From contig MEPB01000037.1 of NCBI GenBank assembly GCA_001769385.1, positions 157,629 to 221,628 on the forward strand: 64,000 nt of DNA, read 5' to 3'. The notes beneath the pieces are model-generated. The model saw only the letters and a list, made by a program, of their open reading frames with translations, ran no database searches and was not told the origin of the DNA. How positions within the stretch are numbered: position 1 is the first letter of the stretch; each line of letters begins with the position of its first letter. The DNA comes from Bacteroidetes bacterium RIFCSPLOWO2_12_FULL_35_15. Its GTDB lineage: Bacteria > Bacteroidota > Bacteroidia > 2-12-FULL-35-15. The position numbers were made by a program, and so were the translations under genes. Below, piece after piece: positions 45,032 through 52,227 of this stretch.

Positions 45032-45832
45032 ATGAAACAGACATTTGAAGAATTGCTTAATCGTTATAGTGTAATGGTTGAGCGCAATATTGAAAAACGA
45101 TACAATAAAGCAAAGGATAAAGAATTTGTCCGGAGCGAAATCGAAAGAGAATTCGCCTTTTTAAATGTAATACAGGTTGCAGGTGAACACAAGGAGAAAA
45201 TGGTCGGTACTTTTGTAACCTACTATAAAAGAGGAGAAAACGTAGAAGAAGTCCTACTTTTTATTCGCAAAGTTTATGGCGAAGACGTCAAAGATGAGTT
45301 AGATTTTAGAAAGGTCGAGAACGGTGTATCTCTGCCGATTTATATCAGCGATGAAGAAAAGGAACTGAGGGAATTTGTGATGAACCCAAAGAAACTAAAG
45401 CATTTTTTTATCCGATTTCTGGCTTTTAAGGAAATAGAGAAAAATCTAAGGGTTCTATTCATTAAAAGTGATATTCTACCTTCATTAACAAAAGAAATTC
45501 AGGTTGAAAATGAAAAAGCTGCGCAGGCATCTATAAATAATTCTGCTTTAATTAAATGGACAGGAAGTAGAGAAAATAGAAACGAATTTGTTCAACTAAT
45601 TTATGGACTACACTCTTCTGGATTTATCAATAATGGGAAAGGAGAAATAACGAAAATCGTGGAATCTTTAGCAAATATTTTTGATATTGATCTTAGCAAA
45701 AACTGGCAAAGCAATCATTCCTCTAGTATTCATAAATCAAAAAATGATTATGAACCTAAGATATTTAACAGCATTAAAGACGCTTATAAAGACTATACAA
45801 TGTCTTTAGTTGAGGGGAAAAAGAAGAGATAA
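45032..45832 (+). CDS. RteC domain protein
   Basis: 266 aa from the ATG at 45032 (MKQTFEELLNRYSVMVERNI); the longer frame from 44921 would start inside the WYL gene and is unlikely. The C-terminal half has the RteC signature: ALIKWTGSRENRNEFVQLIY, GFINNGKGEITKIVESLANIF, DIDLSKNW, then a basic SIHKSKNDYEP. RteC activates excision of CTnDOT-type conjugative transposons in Bacteroides; in many other elements its role is untested. There is no RteA/RteB pair here. It is divergent from the WYL regulator across the 17-bp motif, so both may answer to the same signal. Confidence 0.8.
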   Translation: MKQTFEELLNRYSVMVERNIEKRYNKAKDKEFVRSEIEREFAFLNVIQVAGEHKEKMVGTFVTYYKRGENVEEVLLFIRKVYGEDVKDELDFRKVENGVSLPIYISDEEKELREFVMNPKKLKHFFIRFLAFKEIEKNLRVLFIKSDILPSLTKEIQVENEKAAQASINNSALIKWTGSRENRNEFVQLIYGLHSSGFINNGKGEITKIVESLANIFDIDLSKNWQSNHSSSIHKSKNDYEPKIFNSIKDAYKDYTMSLVEGKKKR

Positions 45833-45937
45833 AGCTGTTCTTTCCTGTTGATTTTGCATAATGAGTATTGACAATAGGAAAGGACATTTTTTCGTACTTT
45901 TAGGCTTTAATTAATATCAAAATACAGTTATCATATA

Positions 45938-47434
45938 ATGGCTAAAAAGAAATATACTCCTTTAGAATTGATGAAGATGGCCATAGAAGAAAGCCATAAA
46001 TCTGTTCCTGAACATACTGATAAAACTGATCCTTTAGTTGGAGCACTAATTACTACTAAAGATGGTGTGTTACTGGCAAAAGCACATAGAGGAGAACTTC
46101 GTGAAGGCGAACATTGTGAGTATACTTTAATCGAAAGAAAATTAGTTAATGAAAATCTTAAAGATTGTGTATTGTATGTTACCCTTGAACCTTGCACTGA
46201 TGCGTCAAGAAATAAAGGAAAAAGAGGATGCTCTACTCATGTTACAAAAGCTAGACTTGGTACTGTTTATGTTGGTATAGAAGATCCTAATCCTAAAATT
46301 GCAACGGAAGGAATAAAGTTCCTTGAAAGTAAAGGCATTAATGTGCATATGTTTAATCAGGAATTAGGTGATACTATTCGGAAGGATAATGCTCAGTTTA
46401 TTAAAGAAAAAGAAAAAGAAGCTTTGCAAGCTAAGTTAGTAGCTATTCAACCTAAGCGTACAATACTGCAACAGCCGGCTAAAGGTTCAACAATTGCAAG
46501 TTTCTCTTCTGATATAATTAATAAATTTATAAATGCTTCATCAGCTACATTTACTTATCCTTCTCCGGAATTTAACGAGTGGGCTGAACAATTTGAATTT
46601 ATCGAGAAAGAAGCAAAAACAAATGAGTATAAACCTACTGGCTTAGGTGTTATGCTTTTTGGTAAGAATCCGGAAAATCAATTTCCTCAAACGATATTTA
46701 AAGTTGAAATAAATTACGGAAAAGGTAAGCCGGAAATTAGAGATTTTAAGGGGGCTTTAGTAAAACAACTTCCTGAAGTGATTGATTTTATTAAAGATAA
46801 AGGGTTGAAATTTACGATGGATAAGTCTTCAGGCAGTCGAAAGGAAGTTGCGGATTTCCCTTTTGAAGTTTTACTCGAAGCTATAGGTAACGCTGTAATT
46901 CATAGAGACTATACTATTGAAGGTGCGACTAATTATTTATATATCGATCCGGAAAAAATTATTGTTCGCAGTCCTGGAGAACCTTTTCTCCCAATCACAT
47001 TAGATGACCTCAAGAAATTTGATGCGCCTTCACTTAGTAGAAATCCTAAGATCATGTATATCTTCAATCAGATGCACCTTGCAGAACAGAGAGGTATTGG
47101 ACTTCGGGATATGAAGCATTTGCCGAAGGAAGGATTTCCTTTACCATCTTTTCAGATGAAAGCCGGATCTTTAGAAGTGACCTTTGGAAGAACAAAAGAT
47201 TATATTGCTAAACAGGCAAATATTAAAGACCTTGATAAACTTACTGAAGAAGATAAGCAAGGTTATTTATTTATACAACAAAGAGGAGAAGTTTCTCGTG
47301 GGGAATTTGCTGCGGAACTTGACTTAAATGATAAAACAGCGCAAAGACGTCTTGCTAGACTTGTTGAGTTGAAGTTGGTTACTATGACTGGAGATAAACG
47401 AGGGGCTCGTTATAAAGCTAAAAGAACTAAGTAA
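45938..47434 (+). CDS. Fusion of a zinc nucleoside/nucleotide-type deaminase domain to a RecG/Schlafen-like ATPase half with winged helix
   Basis: 498 aa. Residues ~8-150 are a CMP/dCMP/RibD-type deaminase: HCE (His59, Glu61) and PC-11-C (Pro85, Cys86, Cys98) give the zinc site and proton shuttle. Residues ~215-440 are the C-terminal half of Schlafen-AlbA/RecG-like proteins (GLGVMLFGKNP, the GHKL-type EAIGNAVIHRDY and EQRGIGLRDM). Residues ~445-498 are a winged helix (GEVSRGEFAAELDLNDKTAQ). In usual members an AlbA_2 domain comes first; here the deaminase takes its place. Deaminases that deplete or alter nucleotides act in phage defence, so a defence role is plausible. The frame reopens after the stop (see 47435). 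Confidence 0.8.
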   Translation: MAKKKYTPLELMKMAIEESHKSVPEHTDKTDPLVGALITTKDGVLLAKAHRGELREGEHCEYTLIERKLVNENLKDCVLYVTLEPCTDASRNKGKRGCSTHVTKARLGTVYVGIEDPNPKIATEGIKFLESKGINVHMFNQELGDTIRKDNAQFIKEKEKEALQAKLVAIQPKRTILQQPAKGSTIASFSSDIINKFINASSATFTYPSPEFNEWAEQFEFIEKEAKTNEYKPTGLGVMLFGKNPENQFPQTIFKVEINYGKGKPEIRDFKGALVKQLPEVIDFIKDKGLKFTMDKSSGSRKEVADFPFEVLLEAIGNAVIHRDYTIEGATNYLYIDPEKIIVRSPGEPFLPITLDDLKKFDAPSLSRNPKIMYIFNQMHLAEQRGIGLRDMKHLPKEGFPLPSFQMKAGSLEVTFGRTKDYIAKQANIKDLDKLTEEDKQGYLFIQQRGEVSRGEFAAELDLNDKTAQRRLARLVELKLVTMTGDKRGARYKAKRTK

Positions 47435-47464
47435 TTCCAGGCTGTAAGATATTAGGGACAAGTT

Positions 47465-47548
47465 AAGGGACAATATGTCCCTTATAGTGCTACAATAAGT
47501 GATCAAAAACTAGATAAGGGACAAGATAAGGGACAAAGTGTCCCTTAT
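47465..47548. repeat. two copies of the palindrome AAGGGACANNNTGTCCCTT
   Basis: Copy 1 at 47465-47483 and copy 2 at 47528-47546 (extended to 10-bp arms, 47526-47548). They are 63 bp apart centre to centre, six helical turns. They lie in the reopened frame after the deaminase-fusion gene and may be terminator hairpins or protein sites. Confidence 0.65.
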
Positions 47549-47826
47549 AGAGATAAAAGAGCTGAAGTTAAAGGGAAAGAAATAGTGTTACCGCCTCTTC
47601 ATAAGCTAAGTACATTTGCTTAAAACAAGAATTTACGCTAAAATTTACCGTCAATGGCGTTAACAGCCCTTATTTCTGACCAAGCCTAAATGTCTTGCAG
47701 AAGTGACTTATAGCCCTTAAATCGGCTAAAAATCGCTGAATTTGGGCTTCCTTAAGTTCTTCCGGATTTTCGTTGGTTATTTGGTTCGAACAGGGTAAAT
47801 TTGAGCCCGCTGATAAATCAAATAAG

Positions 47827-47852
47827 GTCCCGCCTTTTCGCGGGACTTTTTT
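47827..47852 (+). terminator. hairpin terminator in module A
   Basis: GTCCCGC (47827-47833) pairs with GCGGGAC (47840-47846), followed by six T's. Confidence 0.75.
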
Positions 47853-47982
47853 GTTTTCCGGAAAGACATGAAAGTTTTTTTGCTTTCAAGGGCTTGAAGG
47901 AAAATAAAAAATACCGAAGCGCAGCGAAGGAGCTTATTTGATTTTCAAAATGGGAGAACAGGGATCATGAGCGATAGCGAAT

Positions 47983-48002
47983 AATCCCGCCTTCTCCGCT
48001 GA
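47983..48002 (+). other. attR: 20-bp core AATCCCGCCTTCTCCGCTGA
   Basis: Exact repeat of 24025-24044 in the same orientation. Only the 3' end of tRNA-Ser is present; no T-arm 5' strand or anticodon arm precedes it. It marks the right edge of the ~24 kb island. Confidence 0.85.
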
Positions 48003-48099
48003 TTAAGTTTTATTGACTCTCGTTGAGTCCTATTGAAGTCCTCAAAAGAATGGACTTTTTTATACCTATGCCGGAGGCGGAATTTCGTATTTTTACATT

Positions 48100-49533
48100 A
48101 TGAGTTTCAGGCAAACATATAAGATCACAGCAGTCTGCTTTCTTTTTTTTTGTACAATAGCTGAAGGCCAGATAAAATCAAGATATTTCAAGAGCTGCTC
48201 GAAAAGTGAATTCCAAAATGACATCGCGACATTAAAGTTGAGCTTGGAGCTAATGCACCCCGCATTATATAAATATACTTCCAAAGCAGCCATTGATTCT
48301 GTTTTTAAAAGTGTATCAGAAAGTGTCAAAGACTCACTATCTCAATCAAAGTTTCAATATCTCATAGGTAAGTGCTTGTCCTCTGTGCGTTGTTTACATA
48401 CGAGGTTAGCATTAAATAATGAACTTTTTGATGACATTAACTCTTTTGGAGTTTACATCCCCATCAAGAAAGTTAAAGTCGAAAATAATGAACTTTATAT
48501 TGCAGCAACAGCGGATACTTGCTTCAGAATCGGTGATAAAATAATTGCAATCAATGGGATTTCATCAAGCCAGATTATTAATACAGGATATGAAGCAATT
48601 AGTTCTGACGGTTATAATCTTACTTTTAAAACATATGCTATTGAGGAGTTCTTCTTTTTTATTTACTATGCTTATGTTCAACAAGTAAATTCTTTTGAAA
48701 TAGAATTACTACGAAACCAGAAACCCCTAAAAATTGTTTTGAATGGCTTGAAACCTAAAGATTTTTGGAATAAGTATTATGCGTTGAACAAGGTAAATAC
48801 TTCACCCGTTTGGTCTTCTTTAATTGATGCTGATAAGACCGGATACATTAAAGTTAATTCTTTTAAACCAGATGATTATTTTAATGCGAAGCTGGATTAC
48901 AAGAGGTCATTTAAAGAAGTTTTTAGTTCCTTTAAAGAAAAGAATACTTCTAATCTAATTGTTGACTTAAGAGGATGTCAAGGTGGTTCAATCTATATCC
49001 CCATGGAGCTGCTGACTTATCTTATTCATAAACCGTTCACTTATAAAGGTGAAACTTTTGTGCGTCAATATTTGCCGGAAGTCCTTGAGAAATTGGTAAA
49101 AAAAGATACGTATTTCCACTTCCCGGAATGTAATAATCAGGATAGTTCTCTTACCTGTACATTCTTTTCTAAAGAAATCTATAAACCAAAAAAAATGAGT
49201 TTTAAGGGCAACGTATATTTTTTAGTAGATGGAGGGACTTTATCGGCTTCCGGGATGTTAACTTCAATAATTAAACATCTTTCCATTGGGCAAATAATTG
49301 GCGAGGAAACTGCGGGAGCCTTTTATACTGGGAGCAAAGGTATGGAAGTCCGGTTACCGAATTCTGGTGTAATACTTGAAGTTTCCTATCGTACCGGTCA
49401 AGTTATTTTGGAGGGTGAAAAAGATACGGGTTATGGAGTTACTCCAGACTTCCCTTTTCATATAACTATAAATGATGTGATAAAAATTGAAGACCCCGCT
49501 CTACTTTTTATTAAAACGCTCTTCAAACCATAG
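48100..49533 (+). CDS. Secreted S41 family peptidase (C-terminal processing protease-like)
   Basis: 477 aa. A signal peptide ends around EGQ (residue ~24). A helical N-terminal domain (~30-125) precedes a short PDZ-like part (FRIGDKIIAINGISSSQI, ~145-165). The S41 protease core follows: IVDLRGCQGG (~288), YFLVDGGTLSASGMLTS (~371-388, with the nucleophile Ser within SAS), GEETAGAF and PLNS-like RLPNSGVILEVSY. The enzyme probably works in the periplasm on an unknown substrate. It is alone between two tRNA-Ser 3' fragments (attR and 49609), so it looks like cargo of a second, smaller insertion. Confidence 0.8.
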   Translation: MSFRQTYKITAVCFLFFCTIAEGQIKSRYFKSCSKSEFQNDIATLKLSLELMHPALYKYTSKAAIDSVFKSVSESVKDSLSQSKFQYLIGKCLSSVRCLHTRLALNNELFDDINSFGVYIPIKKVKVENNELYIAATADTCFRIGDKIIAINGISSSQIINTGYEAISSDGYNLTFKTYAIEEFFFFIYYAYVQQVNSFEIELLRNQKPLKIVLNGLKPKDFWNKYYALNKVNTSPVWSSLIDADKTGYIKVNSFKPDDYFNAKLDYKRSFKEVFSSFKEKNTSNLIVDLRGCQGGSIYIPMELLTYLIHKPFTYKGETFVRQYLPEVLEKLVKKDTYFHFPECNNQDSSLTCTFFSKEIYKPKKMSFKGNVYFLVDGGTLSASGMLTSIIKHLSIGQIIGEETAGAFYTGSKGMEVRLPNSGVILEVSYRTGQVILEGEKDTGYGVTPDFPFHITINDVIKIEDPALLFIKTLFKP

Positions 49534-49608
49534 GGACTCGTTAAGTTATAGTAAAGTCGATTTAATAAAGTCACAAATTTTATCCAAATATTGAGCAAAT
49601 TGATTCGC

Positions 49609-49800
49609 ATCCCGCCTTCTCCCTGATAAAAAAAACAAGGTTCCGCTTTTCGCGGAACTTTTTCTTTTCCATAAAGACAGGAAAGCATTTTTCTTTCAAA
49701 GGCTTGCAGAAAAAGAAAAATAAACGGAGTGTAACGAAGACACTTGTTTCATTTTCACAACGGAGAATAGGGATCATAGAAAAATAATTCCGTCATTTCT
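49609..49800 (+). repeat. tRNA-Ser-flanking repeat module B with att-like ends
   Basis: Begins ATCCCGCCTTCTCCCTGATA, a tRNA-Ser 3' end lacking one base pair step (CTCCCTGA for CTCCGCTGA). It holds a terminator hairpin (GTTCCGC 49640-49646 with GCGGAAC 49652-49658) and ends AATAATTCCGTCATTTCT, a decayed version of the same tRNA end. It is homologous to module A at 47806-48002. Confidence 0.7.
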
Positions 49801-49803
49801 AAA

Positions 49804-49832
49804 AAAAGTCCCGAAAAACTCGGGACTTTTTA
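49804..49832. terminator. hairpin terminator between module B and bfr
   Basis: AAAAGTCCCG (49804-49813) pairs with CGGGACTTTT (49821-49830), with A/T runs on both sides. It can serve the bacterioferritin gene on the minus strand and block read-through from the left. Confidence 0.8.
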
Positions 49833-49858
49833 ATTTCATTTTGTTTAATATATCCAGA

Positions 49859-50326
49859 TCAAATAGTTTGCTCCACCAAAAAATTTTTGAGATCCATTTG
49901 AGTGATCTGACTTTGTTGTGTTTCAATAATACTTAAATGATTTTCTTCGTCAATCAAAATGCCCTCCAGAAACTCTACAGTTCCACTATCCGCATTTTCA
50001 GTGGCAAGAAGGATGGCTTCGTTATATGATTGTATGGCATCCATTTCGGCTGCATTATCAAATTTAAGCTGTTCTTCCACATCTTTCCCAATCGTTATTT
50101 TTCCCAGATTTGATACATTAGGAAATCCCTCCAGAAATAAAATACGGCCAATAAGTTTTTCAGCATGTTTCATTTCTGATCTGGCGCGATTTTCATTTAC
50201 GTCATGTAAGCGCTTATATCCCCAATTTGAACACATCTCTGCATGTAAAATGTATTGATTTATTGCTGCTAATTCCTTAGCTAACAACATATTTAAACTG
50301 TTTAAAATTTTTTCGTTCCCTTTCAT
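49859..50326 (-). CDS. bfr: Bacterioferritin
   Basis: Stores iron as a mineral core inside a 24-subunit cytoplasmic shell. 155 aa. All dinuclear ferroxidase ligands are in place (Glu18, Glu51, His54, Glu94, Glu127, His130), and Met52 is the expected haem axial ligand (RSEMKHAEKLIGRILFLEGFP in part). The protein aligns from MKGNEKIL to the end with the E. coli enzyme without large gaps. It is monocistronic, with the terminator at 49804 downstream. No bacterioferritin-associated ferredoxin lies nearby. Confidence 0.95.
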   Translation of the reverse strand: MKGNEKILNSLNMLLAKELAAINQYILHAEMCSNWGYKRLHDVNENRARSEMKHAEKLIGRILFLEGFPNVSNLGKITIGKDVEEQLKFDNAAEMDAIQSYNEAILLATENADSGTVEFLEGILIDEENHLSIIETQQSQITQMDLKNFLVEQTI

Positions 50327-50546
50327 GATTTTTTTTTTAAGGTTTTTAATTATTTTTTTTCTTTATGCGAAAATTGAATTTACCATGTTCAATAAATTTT
50401 ATTTCTAAGTACAAAGAAACTATTGACTTTTTTTATGTTAAATGATTAGTATCACTTTGGTGCTTGAGATTTGTCAAAATAGTTTTGAAATCGATATGGT
50501 TACTTTGCAAAAGAAAAATAAATGAAATCAAACAAAAATAAAAGAT

Positions 50547-51206
50547 ATGGTTGAAGCAATAAAAGCAGTTCGTTTAATTGACAAATCTGGTGCAGAAAAA
50601 AAATTGTTGGAAAATAAATATTCCAAACTTGCAAACGATGAAGCAATCAGAAAAACAATGGAAGCGCTCCTGAAAAATGGAATAACATCATTTGTTTTTG
50701 TTACCGTTGACGAAGTGAAAAAAAAGCTGTTTGAATTATTACCTGAAAATGCGGAAGTTATGGATATGACCTCGGTGACGTTGAAAAAACTTGGTATTTC
50801 AGATGAAATATTCAATTCAGGAAAATATGATTCCTTAAGAAAAAAGCTTGGCTCATTGGATGATAAACTTCGGAGAAAACTTAGTTGTGTTGCAGATTTT
50901 TCCATTGGAAGCGTTCACGCGGTAACATTAAATGGTGAAATTTTAATCGCATCAGCAACCGGAAGCCAGTTGGCTGCTTATGCCTATGGTTCAGGAAAAG
51001 TAATATGGATCGTTGGAACCCAAAAAATTGTAAAGGATCGTGAGGAAGGAATGAAAAGGCTTTATGAATATTGTTTGCCACTTGAAAATGAAAGAGCAAA
51101 AAAGGTATATAAGAGTCCCAGCAAAATGGGGAAAATCCTGACAATTAATTCGGAAACTCCAGGTCGTTTGACCATCTTATTTATTAAACAAAATATTGGG
51201 TTTTAA
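50547..51206 (+). CDS. LUD domain protein (LutC/YkgG family)
   Basis: 219 aa. The LUD core is seen in ADFSIGSVHAVTLNGEILIAS (in part) and TGSQLAAYAYGSGKVIWIVGTQKIV (in part), residues ~125-165, with the conserved GTQK near the nucleotide-like site. A helical N-terminal half precedes it and KVYKSPSKMGKILTIN follows. LUD proteins take part in lactate oxidation with LutA/LutB, but those partners are absent here. Stand-alone members are common in Bacteroidota and their role is uncertain. It is followed after 39 bp by the cupin gene, so a three-gene operon (LUD, cupin, 112-aa protein) is likely. Confidence 0.8.
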   Translation: MVEAIKAVRLIDKSGAEKKLLENKYSKLANDEAIRKTMEALLKNGITSFVFVTVDEVKKKLFELLPENAEVMDMTSVTLKKLGISDEIFNSGKYDSLRKKLGSLDDKLRRKLSCVADFSIGSVHAVTLNGEILIASATGSQLAAYAYGSGKVIWIVGTQKIVKDREEGMKRLYEYCLPLENERAKKVYKSPSKMGKILTINSETPGRLTILFIKQNIGF

Positions 51207-51245
51207 TTAGGTATTCAACAATTATTCATTCAAAACACATTTACC

Positions 51246-51668
51246 ATGAGCACATTTTTACTGGAAGATTTTCCAATGACTGAGATAATTCCCGAACGGA
51301 AAGAACGTATTTTGGACGCGCCAATTTTAAGTTTTAATCTGCTGTCTGAAATTGAGAAAATGAAAACGGAGATAGCCTGGAAGGTAGGCACCCAGGATTC
51401 GAAAACATTATTAAGAAATCCGTCTATGAAAATTGTATTGATTGGACTTCATCCCGGAGCTAAAATAATGCCGCATAGCTCTGAAGGGGTCTTAAGTTTA
51501 GTGATCCTGGAAGGAAAAATAAAGATCAGAACAGAGCGAGAGACAGTTAATTTAAATGAAGGTCAGTTATTGACATTGCATGAAAAAACAATGTATGAAG
51601 TTCGTGCTATGGAAGAATCCTTCCTGTTGCTAACAGTAGCATTGGACAAATATAACCAAGGGGAATAA
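51246..51668 (+). CDS. Cupin domain protein
   Basis: 140 aa with a single beta-barrel cupin domain (~55-138). Motif 1 is GLHPGAKIMPHSSEGVLSLVILEG (in part), where the usual second His of HxH is replaced (MPHSSEG). Motif 2 is LNEGQLLTLHEKTMYEV. A metal site is therefore uncertain. Small stand-alone cupins bind small ligands or act as isomerases or dioxygenases; the ligand is unknown. The gene ends 2 bp before the next, which implies co-translation. Confidence 0.75.
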   Translation: MSTFLLEDFPMTEIIPERKERILDAPILSFNLLSEIEKMKTEIAWKVGTQDSKTLLRNPSMKIVLIGLHPGAKIMPHSSEGVLSLVILEGKIKIRTERETVNLNEGQLLTLHEKTMYEVRAMEESFLLLTVALDKYNQGE

Positions 51669-51670
51669 AA

Positions 51671-52009
51671 ATGAATGCAGCAGAAACGCTTGTAGAAACC
51701 TTGGCTAATTTGACTAAGAAAGGGTTCACAAATAATTTTATTATTAAGGATGATTCTATAGTTTGTGCAGAAAACAATATGAAATTAGATCCTAAAGATT
51801 TTGAAATTATTGAAGACCATAATTTTAAAGGGTTGTATGATTTAGATGATGGCTCAGTTGCTTATGCCATCAAATCTGATAGGTTAAATATAAAAGGCAT
51901 TCTGGTTGATGCTTTTGGAGCGAATGCAAACCCTATTGTAACTGAATTTGTTAGAAAAACAAAAAAAACAAATCCGTTTTTGAAAAAAGAAAAATTAGCT
52001 CCCGTTTAA
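51671..52009 (+). CDS. Small conserved protein of unknown function
   Basis: 112 aa, soluble, with an alpha/beta pattern (DDSIVCAENNMKLDPKDFEI, VAYAIKSDRLNIKGILVDAF) and a basic C terminus (KKTNPFLKKEKLAPV). Similar short Bacteroidota proteins have been labelled phosphoribosylpyrophosphate synthetase, but no PRPP-binding motif is visible, so that name is not supported. It starts 2 bp after the cupin gene. Confidence 0.6.
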   Translation: MNAAETLVETLANLTKKGFTNNFIIKDDSIVCAENNMKLDPKDFEIIEDHNFKGLYDLDDGSVAYAIKSDRLNIKGILVDAFGANANPIVTEFVRKTKKTNPFLKKEKLAPV

Positions 52010-52053
52010 AAAAGAAAATTTATTTTAACACAATTTCAATAGATAAAATATTT

Positions 52054-52147
52054 AGAGCCTGTTTAAGTTTTAGTAAAAGATTAGATTTTTAATGTTTCTA
52101 AGGACGAATGAATATAAAATATTTTGAATGAAATTTAAACAGGCTCT
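52054..52147. mobile_element. MITE-like element with terminal inverted repeats (copy 2)
   Basis: Left end AGAGCCTGTTTAAGTTTTA (52054-52072), right end GAAATTTAAACAGGCTCT (52130-52147). It has the same termini as 22117-22279 but a different and shorter interior (94 bp total), with no coding frame. It lies in the gap between the 112-aa gene and the CPBP gene. Confidence 0.7.
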
Positions 52148-52227
52148 TATTGTTATGTTGTTTTTTTAGAGTGACGATAGGAGGAGGCTTTTCATTTAGA
52201 AGAGAAAAAAATGGAACAAAGAATAAT

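Larger units (their letters stand above)
24041..48002. mobile_element. ~24 kb tRNA-Ser-integrated defence island
   Basis: Bounded by the 20-bp repeats at 24025-24044 and 47983-48002, with a large serine recombinase at the tRNA end. It carries a small-gene operon, a Lamassu-like operon, a Wadjet-like operon extended by sbcDC, a WYL regulator, an RteC-domain protein and the deaminase/RecG-like fusion. No relaxase, coupling protein or conjugation gene is seen, so it is not self-transmissible by conjugation as far as visible here. Confidence 0.85.
47806..48002 (+). repeat. tRNA-Ser-flanking repeat module A
   Basis: Starts CCCGCTGATAAA, carries a terminator hairpin, continues TTTTCCGGAAAGACATGAAAG and ends GGGATCATGAGCG...AATAATCCCGCCTTCTCCGCT. 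It aligns along its whole length, with substitutions and small gaps, to module B at 49609-49800. Confidence 0.7.
47435..48099. other. 665-bp junction region: gene tail, palindromes, attR
   Basis: Immediately after the deaminase-fusion gene the same frame has two stops (47432, 47453). It is then open to a stop near 47623 (DKGQDKGQSVPYRDKRAEVK), perhaps a former C-terminal tail. It holds two AAGGGACANNNTGTCCCTT palindromes, a GTCAATGGCG repeat near 47655, a repeat module at 47806-48002 with a terminator, and attR. No intact gene is seen. Confidence 0.6.
49534..49858. other. 325-bp region with repeat module B and terminators
   Basis: Contains the third tRNA-Ser 3' fragment (49609-49626), module B to 49800, and a hairpin terminator before the convergent bacterioferritin gene. 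No gene seen. Confidence 0.6.

Noticed and set aside
49458..49777. Minus-strand frames after the S41 peptidase gene
   Set aside because: They overlap repeat module B and the S41 3' end, and have no signal, domain or start context.
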